Source of the DNA: Methylocystis sp. B8
Lineage (GTDB): Bacteria > Pseudomonadota > Alphaproteobacteria > Rhizobiales > Beijerinckiaceae
DNA: 64,000 nt
Direction: 5' to 3'
NCBI RefSeq assembly: GCF_005771425.1
Contig: NZ_VBTZ01000009.1
Location: forward strand, 1-64,000
The position numbers were made by a program, and so were the translations under genes. This document shows, piece by piece, positions 1 through 8,006 of the stretch (position 1 is the first letter of the stretch; each line of letters starts with the position of its first letter). A model generated the notes under the pieces. That model did not search any database. It was not told where the DNA came from and saw only the letters and a list, made by a program, of their open reading frames with translations.

Positions 1-178
1 GGATGTGACGGGGATCGTCACGCTTCCCGACGGCGTCGAGATGGTGATGCCGGGCGACAATGTGACGATGGACGTGGTGCTGATCGTGCCGATCGCCATG
101 GAGGAGAAGCTGCGCTTCGCCATCCGCGAAGGCGGAAGAACCGTCGGCGCCGGCGTCGTCGCCAGCATCATCGAGTGA
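1..178 (+). CDS. tuf: Elongation factor Tu, C-terminal fragment
   Basis: This is the 3' end of an open frame entering from the left edge (58 codons and a TGA at 176-178). It ends in the EF-Tu domain III sequence: a stretch with VMPGDN, then [21 protein letters not shown] and the terminal VVASIIE. These are highly characteristic of bacterial EF-Tu, which delivers aminoacyl-tRNA to the ribosome as a GTP complex in the cytoplasm. Only domain III is visible, so nothing can be said about the GTPase domain. A strong factor-independent terminator follows about 30 bases after the stop, so this is the last gene of its transcript. Confidence 0.95.
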   Translation, partial: DVTGIVTLPDGVEMVMPGDNVTMDVVLIVPIAMEEKLRFAIREGGRTVGAGVVASIIE

Positions 179-206
179 TCGGCGCTAAAGGAAGTTGAAA
201 ATATAG

Positions 207-240
207 AAGGGGCAGGAGCCGCGCTCTTGCCCCTTTGCTT
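207..240 (+). terminator. Rho-independent terminator after tuf
   Basis: An 8-bp stem (AAGGGGCA at 207-214 pairing with TGCCCCTT at 228-235), with a possible inner GAG/CTC pairing, is followed by a T-rich tail. It sits 29 bases after the tuf stop and closes that transcript. Confidence 0.8.
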
Positions 241-296
241 TTGGATCTGATCCGATTGCATGTGAAACGCTTAGGACGTCATAGGATTGACCTGCG

Positions 297-866
297 ATGA
301 AGCCTTCCGTCGTGAAGCTCGAACGCACGCATAAGCGCTGGGCGACCATGTCGATCGCGACCATCCGCATGCCGGACGGTAGAACCTTGTTGCGCGACGT
401 CGAGGACCATGGCCGCGCGGCCGCGGTGCTGCCCTATGATCCCCTGCGCAGGACGGCGCTGCTTGTCGAGCAGCTGCGCGCCGCGGCGTTAGTCGCCGCC
501 GGCGCAACGCATACGCTCGAAGCGATTGCGGGTCTCGTCGACGGCGAGGATGACCCCACTGACACGGCGAGACGCGAAGCGCTTGAGGAGGGCGGCTTGC
601 GGCTCGCCGCGCTCGAGCATGTCGCGACCGCCTGGTCGACGCCGGGCGTCTCGACCGAGCGCATGGCGCTTTACCTCGCTGAGTACCGCGCCGAGGACCG
701 CGTCGCCGACGGCGGCGGCGTCGCGCATGACGAGGAAGAAGTCAAAGTCGTCGAGATAGGACTCAGGGAACTCGCGGCGCTCATGGCCGCTGGCGGCCTC
801 GTTGACATGAAAACGCTCGCGCTAGTTCAGGCCCTGCAGCTTCGCCGGCCTGAACTCTTCGGCTGA
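297..866 (+). CDS. Nudix hydrolase, probably ADP-ribose/nucleoside-diphosphate-sugar type
   Basis: A 189-residue protein with a Nudix box at about residues 78-100: a glycine, then AARREALEEGGL-like catalytic helix (TARREALEEGGL, with the REALEE core). Nudix enzymes cut nucleoside diphosphates linked to another moiety, using metal bound by the box glutamates. Length and the downstream STPG-type loop fit the ADP-ribose pyrophosphatase (NudF-like) branch. The seventh position of the consensus, normally Glu, is Asp here with a Glu one residue earlier; the two catalytic glutamates of the helix are present. The gene stands alone between the tuf terminator and a convergent gene. There is no strong Shine-Dalgarno before the ATG at 297, and an internal ATG at 348 is an alternative start. 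Confidence 0.85.
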   Translation: MKPSVVKLERTHKRWATMSIATIRMPDGRTLLRDVEDHGRAAAVLPYDPLRRTALLVEQLRAAALVAAGATHTLEAIAGLVDGEDDPTDTARREALEEGGLRLAALEHVATAWSTPGVSTERMALYLAEYRAEDRVADGGGVAHDEEEVKVVEIGLRELAALMAAGGLVDMKTLALVQALQLRRPELFG

Positions 867-881
867 CGCAAGTCGACTTAA

Positions 882-898
882 CGGCTTTAAGAAAGCCG
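882..898. terminator. Hairpin between convergent genes
   Basis: A perfect 7-bp stem (CGGCTTT at 882-888, AAAGCCG at 892-898) with a 3-base loop lies between the Nudix gene and the convergent gene at 922-1224. It could terminate transcripts from either side, though T tracts are short. Confidence 0.5.
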
Positions 899-921
899 CC
901 GTAAGCGAACGACGGCGACCT

Positions 922-1224
922 CTAACAGCCTCCGCCCGTAACGCCGGGCGCTAGCCGCAGCGCGCCGCAGAGGTCGCGCGACTGGAAGTCGTCCATCATT
1001 TTCCGCGTGATGACGCTGGTCGAGCCCGGCACTTGCATGACCGGCGTCGGCGCGCCCGTCGGACCGGTCACATAGTTGGAGAAATAGCCGTCATCATAAT
1101 ATGGCGGCGGCGCGACGCGATGAACTCGGGCGCGGGAGCCGCGCACACGCACATCCGCGGCGGCGGTTGTTAAACCGACCGAAGCGACGGCGATGAGCAG
1201 GAACAGGGCGACAGCCTTGCGCAT
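922..1224 (-). CDS. Small exported protein of unknown function
   Basis: About 100 residues with a clear Sec signal peptide (MRKAVALFLLIAVASVGL, then an Ala-rich cleavage region). The mature part is rich in Arg, Pro, Tyr and Gly, and ends with SRDLCGALRLAPGVTGGGC, so two cysteines could form one disulfide in the periplasm. The start was placed at the ATG at 1224 because AGGAGG lies eight bases before it; a longer frame to 1248 has no such site. I recognise no domain. Short proteins of this kind are common in the envelope proteomes of this group, but the function is unknown. Confidence 0.7.
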   Translation of the reverse strand: MRKAVALFLLIAVASVGLTTAAADVRVRGSRARVHRVAPPPYYDDGYFSNYVTGPTGAPTPVMQVPGSTSVITRKMMDDFQSRDLCGALRLAPGVTGGGC

Positions 1225-1332
1225 GGCTTTGTCCTCCTGCCCAAGCATATAGCTATTGGCCGTGGCGAGGAAGCGTTCTCAGCGAAGGCGCCGATAGACC
1301 GCCTATAAGGGCTGCCGCGCCGGTATGAGCGC

Positions 1333-1545
1333 TCAGGCGGCGAGTTCTTCGCCCAATAGCACCGCAGGCAGGCGGCGCTCGTCGAGACGTTCGATCGACG
1401 CTCCCTCGTGCTGAGCGAACTGCTCCACTTCCAGCGCCGCTGCGACGGCGGAGATTCCGATCTCGCGGTAAAGACGTGCGAGAAGGTCATGGGGATGGCC
1501 GCTGGACTGGGGCTCGTTGAACTCGACGGAATACTTGTCCGACAT
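1333..1545 (-). CDS. Small hypothetical protein
   Basis: A 70-residue acidic, mostly helical protein starting MSDKYSVEFNEP. It has no signal peptide or membrane segment and one dense helix (LLARLYREIGISAVAAALEVEQF). The frame can extend to a TTG at 1575, but the ATG at 1545 is the more conventional start. No family is recognised. It is followed on the same strand by the exported protein at 922-1224, with a gap of about 110 bases, so joint transcription is possible but not shown. Confidence 0.5.
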   Translation of the reverse strand: MSDKYSVEFNEPQSSGHPHDLLARLYREIGISAVAAALEVEQFAQHEGASIERLDERRLPAVLLGEELAA

Positions 1546-1574
1546 GGATTCGCTCGACGCTAGAAGGTGACTCA

Positions 1575-1619
1575 ATGGCGATGGCTAGGATTGTCCTGAG
1601 CAAGTTAACGAGCCGCTAA
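1575..1619 (+). CDS. Candidate 14-residue leader or small protein
   Basis: An ATG at 1575 opens a 14-codon frame (MAMARIVLSKLTSR) ending in TAA at 1617-1619. An AGAAGG-type ribosome site lies just upstream, and a strong intrinsic terminator starts 14 bases after the stop. This ORF-terminator arrangement, ahead of the gene at 1745, resembles an attenuation leader. However, it has no run of a single amino acid, and no competing antiterminator helix was worked out. It could equally be chance. Confidence 0.25.
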   Translation: MAMARIVLSKLTSR

Positions 1620-1632
1620 GAAATAGAGGCGG

Positions 1633-1657
1633 GGGCGGCTTCCGCCCGATTTTTTTT
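1633..1657 (+). terminator. Strong rho-independent terminator with no obvious upstream gene
   Basis: The stem GGGCGG (1633-1638) / CCGCCC (1642-1647) with a 3-base loop is followed directly by GA and eight T residues. It reads rightward, but no annotated plus-strand gene ends nearby: the previous plus-strand gene stopped at 866. It may end a small RNA or the 14-codon frame at 1575-1619. Confidence 0.65.
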
Positions 1658-1744
1658 CCAATTTGCGAGGGCGTTGCATTCGCCCTAAATTTGCGAAGAA
1701 TGCGCCTAGCCGCCGTCAGGCGGGATAACGCGAGTTTCTTGCCA

Positions 1745-2521
1745 ATGCGACGTCAGCTTCCGCCCGAGCCCTGGTCGAAAGTCGCGCTCTGGAGCCGACG
1801 CTTCGCGATATTCGCCGCAACTGTGGCGATTTTGGCGATTCTTTTGGGGCGACTTGGCGCCATCGATCCGCCTTCAGCGTTAGCTTCGCTTGGCGGCTCT
1901 ATGGCCCTGGCGCTCATTGCGCTGCTGCTGTTTTTCGCCGCCTCCAACGTGATTTGGCGGGAAGGTCGGCGCGGGGCCGGCGCCGCGGCGGCGGCGTTTT
2001 TGCTGGCGGCCCTGACTCTTGGCTACCCGGCCTATCTCGCTTTTGAGGCGGTTCGTCTGCCGGTGCTGTCCGACATTTCGACCGACATCGCCAATCCGCC
2101 CCAGTTCTCCTTCTCAAAAGCCGCCTTTGAGGCCCGGAACGGCTTTCAGCCGCCGGGGTTGCCGGCCCGTTCGCGCGAGGCGCAGCGGCCAGCCTATCCG
2201 GACGTCGAGCCGATTGTCGTCGATCTGGATACCGACGAAGCTTTCGCGCTGGTGCTGAAAACGGCCAACGCCCGCGGCTGGACGCTTGTCGACAAGCGGC
2301 CGCCGGGCGGACGCAGCGGCGACGGGCATATCGACTTCATCGATAAAACGCTGGTCATGGGATTCGACGACGACATTACCGTCCGCTTCAAGCCGCTGCC
2401 CGGCCAGACCCGCATCGATTTGCGCTCAGCGTCACGTTACGGACGCCATGACTTTGGCGCGAACGCCAAAAGAATCACGGCCTTCGCAGAGGAACTCCAG
2501 TCGCAGCTCGACACGCACTAG
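1745..2521 (+). CDS. DUF1499 family membrane protein
   Basis: The C-terminal half matches the DUF1499 family: FDDDITVRFKPL, then RIDLRSASRYGRHDFGANAKRI, which is the family's signature. The N-terminal half has three hydrophobic segments (about residues 18-38, 46-66 and 78-100 from the chosen start), so the DUF1499 domain probably sits on one side of the inner membrane. The function of the family is not established. Three starts are possible: TTG at 1691, ATG at 1700 and ATG at 1745. The last was chosen because the short cytoplasmic tail followed by WSRR and the first membrane helix is the usual form; none has a strong ribosome site. Confidence 0.8.
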   Translation: MRRQLPPEPWSKVALWSRRFAIFAATVAILAILLGRLGAIDPPSALASLGGSMALALIALLLFFAASNVIWREGRRGAGAAAAAFLLAALTLGYPAYLAFEAVRLPVLSDISTDIANPPQFSFSKAAFEARNGFQPPGLPARSREAQRPAYPDVEPIVVDLDTDEAFALVLKTANARGWTLVDKRPPGGRSGDGHIDFIDKTLVMGFDDDITVRFKPLPGQTRIDLRSASRYGRHDFGANAKRITAFAEELQSQLDTH

Positions 2522-2616
2522 CGCGCTTCCCAAATTGAACGGCAGGTAAGACGCTCGTGTTTGGCGGCGTCTTCGATTATCCTGCACGGCAAAGCTTAGC
2601 GACGGGAGCGGTGAAA

Positions 2617-3618
2617 ATGGTCGAGAAAAGCGGCGGCGCCACGAACGCGCCAACCGTTCCGCCCTTCACCCGCGAGCAAGACCTCACCGCCTTTCGCGAG
2701 ATGCTGCTCATCCGGCGCTTTGAGGAAAAGGCCGGACAACTTTACGGCATGGGCGTCGTCGGCGGATTTTGCCACCTCTATATCGGTCAGGAAGCCGTTG
2801 TCGTCGGCGTAAAAATGGCGGCGCAAGACGGAGACCAGTTCACGACCAGCTACCGCGATCACGGACATATGCTCGCCTCGGGCATGGACCCGAAAGGCGT
2901 CATGGCGGAGCTTGCCGGAAAGCGTCACGGCTATTCCAAGGGCAAGGGCGGATCGATGCACATGTTCTCGCGCGAGAAGAATTTCTACGGCGGACATGGC
3001 ATCGTCGGCGCGCCTGCGCCGATTGGCGCCGGCGTCGCCTTCGCCAACGCCTACCGCGGCGATGGCCGCGTCTCGCTCACCTTTTTCGGCGAAGGCGCCT
3101 CCAATCAAGGCCAGGTTTACGAGGCCTTCAATATGGCGGCGCTGTGGAAACTGCCGGTGGTCTTCATCGTCGAGAACAACCGTTATGCGATGGGCACGGA
3201 GATTTCCCGCGCCTCGGCGCAGATCGACTTCTCAAAACGGGGCGACGCTTTCGCCATCCCAGGCAAGCAGATCGACGGCATGGATGTGCGCATCGTCAAG
3301 GCCACGGCGGATGAGGCGATCGATTGGTGTCGCAAGGGCAATGGTCCCTATCTCATAGAGGCGCAGACCTATCGCTATCGCGGCCACTCGATGTCCGATC
3401 CCGCGAAATATCGCTCCAAGGAAGAAGTGCAGAAGATGCGCGAGGAGCACGATCCGATCGAGCAGGTCCGCGCGCGGCTGATCGCCAGTGGCGTGAGCGA
3501 GGACGAACTTAAAAAAATTGACGCCAATGTCCGTAAAACCGTCTCAGAAGCAGCCGATTTCGCAATGGCGGATAAGGAGCCGGATCCGAGCGAATTGTGG
3601 ACGGACGTTCTGGCGTGA
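2617..3618 (+). CDS. pdhA: Pyruvate dehydrogenase E1 component, alpha subunit
   Basis: The 333-residue protein is the thiamine-diphosphate-binding half of the heterotetrameric E1 enzyme, which decarboxylates pyruvate and passes the acetyl group to lipoate. The ThDP motif is visible as GEGASNQGQVYEAFN followed by VENNRYAMGT, and the substrate-side signature YRDHGHMLASGM and the phosphorylation-loop-like YRYRGHSMSDP are present. The ATG at 2617 was chosen over the GTG at 2557 because an SD-like CGGGAG precedes it and most family members start close to this point. The gene is first in the operon, with E1-beta 12 bases downstream. It works in the cytoplasm, linking glycolysis to the TCA cycle. 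Confidence 0.95.
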   Translation: MVEKSGGATNAPTVPPFTREQDLTAFREMLLIRRFEEKAGQLYGMGVVGGFCHLYIGQEAVVVGVKMAAQDGDQFTTSYRDHGHMLASGMDPKGVMAELAGKRHGYSKGKGGSMHMFSREKNFYGGHGIVGAPAPIGAGVAFANAYRGDGRVSLTFFGEGASNQGQVYEAFNMAALWKLPVVFIVENNRYAMGTEISRASAQIDFSKRGDAFAIPGKQIDGMDVRIVKATADEAIDWCRKGNGPYLIEAQTYRYRGHSMSDPAKYRSKEEVQKMREEHDPIEQVRARLIASGVSEDELKKIDANVRKTVSEAADFAMADKEPDPSELWTDVLA

Positions 3619-3630
3619 GGAATTGATTCA

Positions 3631-5103
3631 ATGACCGTCAACGTCCTCATGCCTGCGCTGTCGCCCACGATGGAGCAGGGCAAGCTGGCCAAATGGCTCA
3701 AGAGCGAAGGCGACGCAGTTAAGGCTGGCGACGTCATCGCGGAAATCGAAACCGACAAAGCCACGATGGAAGTCGAGGCCGTCGACGAAGGCGTGCTGGC
3801 GCGCATCCTCGTTCCCGGCGGCACGGAGAACGTCGCGGTCAACACGCCGATTGCCGTGATCGCCGAGGAGGGCGAGTCGGTAGCAGACACGGCGGACCAC
3901 GCGCCAATTAATCGAACTGGCGAGGAAGACAAAGCGGAGAAACAGGCCGAAGCGCCGGCGCCTGCGCCCGGCCAGACAGCGCCTCAAGAGCAACCCGGAG
4001 AAGCCAATAAGGCGCAGACAAAAGCTGCGGTGGAGGCGGCGGCGCCAGCCCCCAAGCCGACGAGCGTCGCCGAACAGCCTTCGCCCACGATCGCCCCAGA
4101 GATTCCTCCAGGGACGGCGATGGTCTCGATGACCATGCGCGAAGCCTTGCGCGACGCCATGGCGGAGGAGATGCGGCGCGACCCGACAGTCTTTGTGATC
4201 GGAGAAGAGGTGGCCGAATATCAGGGCGCCTATAAGGTGACGCAGGGTCTTCTGCAGGAATTCGGCTCCAAGCGCGTCGTCGATACGCCCATCACCGAAT
4301 ATGGCTTCGCGGGCGTCGGCGTCGGCGCCGCTTTCGCGGGATTGCGGCCGATCGTCGAATTCATGACGTTCAATTTTTCGATGCAGGCCATCGATCACAT
4401 CGTCAATTCGGCGGCGAAGACTCTTTACATGTCGGGCGGACAAATACGCTGTCCGATCGTTTTCCGCGGACCGAACGGCGCGGCGGCGCGCGTCGCCGCG
4501 CAGCACAGCCAGGATTATTCCGCCTGGTATTCGCAGGTGCCGGGACTGATCGTGATTTCGCCGTCAAACGCCAGCGACGCGAAAGGCCTGCTGAAGGCCG
4601 CGATCCGCAACGACAATCCGGTCGTCTTTCTCGAGAATGAGATTCTCTACGGCAAGACTTCGGAAGTGCCGGCGCTCGAGGATTTTGTCTTGCCGATCGG
4701 CAAGGCGCGCATCGCCCGGCCCGGCAAGGACGTCACGCTCGTCTCGTTTTCCATCGGCATGACCTATGCGCTGCACGCCGCGGAAGAACTCGCCAAGGAA
4801 GGAATCGAAGCCGAGGTGATCGATCTGCGCACGCTGCGGCCGATGGATACGGCGACGATCATCGACTCGGTGAAAAAGACCGGCCGCTGCGTCGCGATTG
4901 AAGAAGGCTGGCCGCAGAGCGGTGTTTGCGCCGAGATCGCGATGCGCGTTCAGCAGGAGGCCTTCGACTATCTCGACGCGCCGGTGCTGCGCGTCACCGG
5001 CAAGGACACGCCGATGCCTTACGCCGCCAATCTTGAAAAGCTCGCGCTGCCGAGCGCGGCGGAAGTCGTCACGGCGGCGAAAGCCGTCCTTTACAGGTCC
5101 TGA
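3631..5103 (+). CDS. pdhB: Pyruvate dehydrogenase E1 component, beta subunit with N-terminal lipoyl domain
   Basis: This 490-residue protein joins a lipoyl domain (residues 1-80; lipoyl lysine K43 in ETDKATME) through an Ala/Pro/Glu-rich linker (about 90-155) to the E1-beta transketolase-like domain. The latter has [28 protein letters not shown] and the C-terminal transketolase domain with DLRTLRPMD. Fusion of a lipoyl domain to E1-beta is known from alphaproteobacteria. Here it matters more than usual, because the E2 encoded directly downstream carries no lipoyl domain, so this swinging arm would be the only one encoded in the operon. A two-base gap separates it from the E2 gene. Confidence 0.96.
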   Translation: MTVNVLMPALSPTMEQGKLAKWLKSEGDAVKAGDVIAEIETDKATMEVEAVDEGVLARILVPGGTENVAVNTPIAVIAEEGESVADTADHAPINRTGEEDKAEKQAEAPAPAPGQTAPQEQPGEANKAQTKAAVEAAAPAPKPTSVAEQPSPTIAPEIPPGTAMVSMTMREALRDAMAEEMRRDPTVFVIGEEVAEYQGAYKVTQGLLQEFGSKRVVDTPITEYGFAGVGVGAAFAGLRPIVEFMTFNFSMQAIDHIVNSAAKTLYMSGGQIRCPIVFRGPNGAAARVAAQHSQDYSAWYSQVPGLIVISPSNASDAKGLLKAAIRNDNPVVFLENEILYGKTSEVPALEDFVLPIGKARIARPGKDVTLVSFSIGMTYALHAAEELAKEGIEAEVIDLRTLRPMDTATIIDSVKKTGRCVAIEEGWPQSGVCAEIAMRVQQEAFDYLDAPVLRVTGKDTPMPYAANLEKLALPSAAEVVTAAKAVLYRS

Positions 5104-5105
5104 CG

Positions 5106-6041
5106 ATGGCACTCGTCACGCCCGACACCGGCGCGCCACGCATCTTCGCTTCGCCGCTCGCGCGACGACTGGCGCGGGAGGGCGGCCTAGATCTTTCGTC
5201 GCTACAGGGCACAGGCCCGCATGGGCGGATCGTCGAGCGCGACGTGAAAACGGCGCTCACGCGCGGCGTCCCATCGAAGGCGGCGCCGCTTGCCGTAGCT
5301 CCATCCGCCGACGTCACGCGCAAATTCTTCGAAGCCGGCTCTTACGAGGAAATCCCGCACGACAATGTGCGCAAGGCGATCGCGCGGCGGCTGACGGAAG
5401 CCATCCAGACCATTCCGCATTTCTATCTCAACGTCGACTGCGAGATCGACGCGTTGCTGCGACTGCGCGAGGATTATAATTCCGCCGCGCCGCTTGGTTC
5501 TGACGGCAAGCCGACCTGGAAGACGTCCGTCAACGACTACGTGGTCAAGGCGCTCGCCCTCGCGCTTCAGCGCAAGCCCGAGGCGAATGTCACCTTTACG
5601 CCCGACGCGCTGCTGCGCCACAAATCCTCGGATATCGGCGTCGCTGTCTCGATCCCCGGCGGCCTCGTGACGCCGATCATCCGCAATGCTGAGGCGAAAT
5701 CCGTCCGCGAGATTTCCGATGAGATCAAGGAGCTTGCCGGCCGCGCTAAGGCGCGCAAGCTGAAGCCGCATGAATATGAAGGCGGCGTGTCGGCCGTGTC
5801 CAATCTCGGCATGTATGGGATCAAAGACTTCACGGCGGTGATCAATCCGCCGCAATCGACGATCCTTGCGGTCGGGCAGGGCGAGCCGCGTATGATCGTG
5901 AAGAACGGCGCGCCGGTTGTCGCGACAATGATGAGCGTCACGCTTTCCTGCGATCACCGCGCCGTCGACGGCGCGCTCGGCGCCGAGCTTTTGGCTGAGT
6001 TCAAACATGTCATAGAACATCCGGCGACGATGTTCGTCTGA
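5106..6041 (+). CDS. Dihydrolipoamide acetyltransferase (E2) lacking a lipoyl domain
   Basis: This 311-residue protein starts almost directly with the peripheral subunit-binding domain (ASPLARRLAREGGLDL, GTGPHGRIVERD, residues 15-48), then a short linker and the catalytic acyltransferase domain with the active-site HRAVDG (H284, D288). Bacterial E2 proteins usually carry one to three lipoyl domains before this point. Here none is present, and the coding space is closed because pdhB ends only two bases upstream. The acetyl group would therefore have to be delivered by the lipoyl domain on E1-beta. No dihydrolipoamide dehydrogenase follows; E3 must be encoded elsewhere. The symbol is left empty because the architecture is not the standard one. 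Confidence 0.93.
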   Translation: MALVTPDTGAPRIFASPLARRLAREGGLDLSSLQGTGPHGRIVERDVKTALTRGVPSKAAPLAVAPSADVTRKFFEAGSYEEIPHDNVRKAIARRLTEAIQTIPHFYLNVDCEIDALLRLREDYNSAAPLGSDGKPTWKTSVNDYVVKALALALQRKPEANVTFTPDALLRHKSSDIGVAVSIPGGLVTPIIRNAEAKSVREISDEIKELAGRAKARKLKPHEYEGGVSAVSNLGMYGIKDFTAVINPPQSTILAVGQGEPRMIVKNGAPVVATMMSVTLSCDHRAVDGALGAELLAEFKHVIEHPATMFV

Positions 6042-6094
6042 GAGCCCAATTCGAAATTGTTCTGAGTGATTGCTGAGCGCCGGGCTAACAGGGC

Positions 6095-6481
6095 ATGAGC
6101 ATGAAATACTCAGTTTCGATCGACGTTCCGCTGCTTGAAGACGGCTTGCGATTTTATCGCGACGCCTTGGGACTTGCCGAGATCGCTCGACCTGTGCCGA
6201 CATATGCCCTTCTCAAATGTGGAAACGCCGAAATTGGATTGATCGAGAAATCAGCTGGAAGCAAACCGGCCAAGGGAACTGACGAGGTTCGTCGGTATGA
6301 GCGACACTGGACGCCAGTTCATATCGACTTTCACGTCGACGATTTTGAAGCCTTTTTGACAACGGCGTTGAACGCTGGAGCGAAATGTGAGCAGAAATTC
6401 GACGGCGGCGAGCATCCGCCCATAGCATTTTGCAGCGACCCGTTCGGCAATGGGTTCTGCGTGGTGGGAACGACCGCCTGA
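6095..6481 (+). CDS. VOC (glyoxalase/bleomycin-resistance) family protein
   Basis: A 128-residue single VOC module of beta-alpha-beta-beta-beta repeats. It starts with KYSVSIDVPLLEDGLRFYRDALGL and ends with HPPIAFCSDPFGNGFCVV, a typical closing strand of the family. A metal site would use His in VHIDFHVDDFEAF and Glu in the first half, but the substrate cannot be told from sequence. The family includes glyoxalases, ring-cleaving dioxygenases and antibiotic-binding proteins. Its TGA overlaps the ATG of the next gene by one base, so the two are translated from one transcript. Confidence 0.85.
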   Translation: MSMKYSVSIDVPLLEDGLRFYRDALGLAEIARPVPTYALLKCGNAEIGLIEKSAGSKPAKGTDEVRRYERHWTPVHIDFHVDDFEAFLTTALNAGAKCEQKFDGGEHPPIAFCSDPFGNGFCVVGTTA

Positions 6482-6750
6482 TGCCGCTAAACTTAAATTC
6501 TGGGCGGGCGCAGAAAGAGGACGGCCTGCAGCTGCAGTCGACCTTGACATGCCCCCACTGCGCTCACGCGGAAACGCTCGAGATGCCGGAGAACGCCTGC
6601 GTCGTCGTGCATCTCTGCGCGGGATGCGGCGCGCGGCTTACGCCAAAAATCGGCGACTGCTGCGTCTTCTGCTCCTATGGCGACGTTCCGTGCCCGCCTG
6701 TGCAGCGGGCGCGTGATTGTTGCGGCGCCCCGATGGACGAGGGGCTCTGA
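6481..6750 (+). CDS. GDCCVxC domain-containing zinc-ribbon-like protein
   Basis: The 89-residue protein has a CPHC pair, a CAGCG pair and then the family signature GDCCVFCSYGDVPCPP near its end. This small cysteine-rich family is often found near mercury or other metal-resistance genes and probably binds metal in the cytoplasm; its function is not established. The start at 6481 was chosen because it overlaps the stop of the VOC gene (TGATG), implying translational coupling. The upstream in-frame ATG at 6430 lies inside the VOC gene. Confidence 0.85.
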   Translation: MPLNLNSGRAQKEDGLQLQSTLTCPHCAHAETLEMPENACVVVHLCAGCGARLTPKIGDCCVFCSYGDVPCPPVQRARDCCGAPMDEGL

Positions 6751-6802
6751 TCGCGGCATATGCCTTGCCTGGAACAGCTCTAAAGAGGCAAGGAGCGGGC
6801 GC

Positions 6803-7918
6803 GTGGCGACGGAAGCTGACATTTTGAAGGCTCTGGAAGGGCTCTACGGACCCGGCGGGACGCCGCTCGTGCACGCCGTGTCCGGAATCAATCTGTCAGG
6901 CGGGAAAGCCTTCGTTTCTCTCGCGGGCGATCCAGGCCAGTCGCAGGCCTGGGAAGCGGCGCGGGTGGCGGCCGAGCGCGCCATCAAAGCTGCGCCGGGC
7001 ATCGACCAAGCGGTCGTGACTTTGACCGCCGAGCGGGCGCCGGGCGCCGAAGCTTCGCCTCCACGAGGCCAGGCGCAGGCGCACGCGCATGGCGCGCCGC
7101 CTCAGCACAAAGCCGGCATCCCGGCGCTCGAGAAAATCCGCTTCATCATCGCCGTCGCCTCTGGCAAGGGGGGCGTCGGCAAATCGACGACGTCAGCCAA
7201 TCTCGCGCTTGGCCTCGCGGCTCAGGGGTGGCGCGTCGGCCTCCTCGACGCCGACGTCTATGGCCCCTCGATGCCGCGGCTTTTTGCGCTTACCGATAAG
7301 CCGAAAGTCGAAGGCGGCAAGCTCGTGCCGCTCGCAGCCCATGGCTTGAAGATCATGTCGATGGGTTTTCTCGTCGACGAAAATATTCCGATGGTCTGGC
7401 GCGGTCCGATGGTGTCCCAGGCGATTTCGCAAATGCTCGGCGAAGTCGTCTGGGGAGAGCTCGACGCGCTCGTCATCGACATGCCGCCGGGAACCGGCGA
7501 CGTTCAGCTGACGATTGCGCAACAGGTCCCGCTTTCCGGCGCGGTGATTGTCTCGACCCCCCAGGATTTGGCGTTGATCGACGCGCGCCGCGCCGTCGCC
7601 ATGTTCCAGAAAGTCGAGGCGCCGATCCTCGGCGTCGTTGAAAATATGAGCTACTTCCTGTGCCCGCATTGCGGCGGGCGCTCGGAAATCTTCGCGCATG
7701 GCGGCGCGCGCCACGACGCCGAACAGATGGGCGTGCCTTTTCTTGGCGAAGCGCCGCTCGACATCAAAATTCGTGAAACTTCGGATGCCGGCCGCCCCGT
7801 GGTTGCTGCTGAACCCGACAGTCCCCAAGCCGCCGTCTATCTCAATCTCGCGGCGAAAGTGAAGACGCTGCTTGAAACGCAAAAGCAACGCGCGGCGCCA
7901 AAGATCGTCGTCGGCTGA
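6803..7918 (+). CDS. Mrp/NBP35/ApbC-type iron-sulfur cluster carrier ATPase
   Basis: A 371-residue P-loop protein. Residues 1-90 form the MIP18/DUF59-like domain (ILKALEGLYGPGG, then VALTA-type strand); a linker rich in Ala, His and Gln follows; the deviant Walker A motif is GKGGVGKSTTSANLALGL and the family motif DMPPGTGDVQLT is present. A CPHC pair near the C-terminus is the expected site for a bridging 4Fe-4S cluster. The protein loads Fe-S clusters onto apo-proteins in the cytoplasm. Start: GTG at 6803 with AGGAG seven bases upstream. The longer frame from 6677 overlaps the previous gene and gives a non-conserved N-terminus. Confidence 0.93.
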   Translation: MATEADILKALEGLYGPGGTPLVHAVSGINLSGGKAFVSLAGDPGQSQAWEAARVAAERAIKAAPGIDQAVVTLTAERAPGAEASPPRGQAQAHAHGAPPQHKAGIPALEKIRFIIAVASGKGGVGKSTTSANLALGLAAQGWRVGLLDADVYGPSMPRLFALTDKPKVEGGKLVPLAAHGLKIMSMGFLVDENIPMVWRGPMVSQAISQMLGEVVWGELDALVIDMPPGTGDVQLTIAQQVPLSGAVIVSTPQDLALIDARRAVAMFQKVEAPILGVVENMSYFLCPHCGGRSEIFAHGGARHDAEQMGVPFLGEAPLDIKIRETSDAGRPVVAAEPDSPQAAVYLNLAAKVKTLLETQKQRAAPKIVVG

Positions 7919-7930
7919 GGCGGATCGCAC

Positions 7931-7962
7931 AAAAAAGACGCGCCTCCAGTTTTAGGAGGCGC
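7931..7962 (-). terminator. Rho-independent terminator of the FadL-like gene
   Basis: Read on the minus strand, an 8-bp stem (GCGCCTCC 7940-7947 / GGAGGCGC 7955-7962) is followed by six T residues (7931-7936). It lies 45 bases past the stop of the gene at 8007 and may also slow transcripts from the Mrp gene on the other strand. Confidence 0.8.
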
Positions 7963-8006
7963 GCCAGGCGGGCCGATCGTCGCCGGCCGTCAGGGAGCGC
8001 TATGTT

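Noticed and set aside
5202-6203. A 333-codon minus-strand frame opposite the E2 gene
   Set aside because: Shadow frame with Arg/Asp-rich composition and no domain; the E2 frame is supported by conserved motifs.
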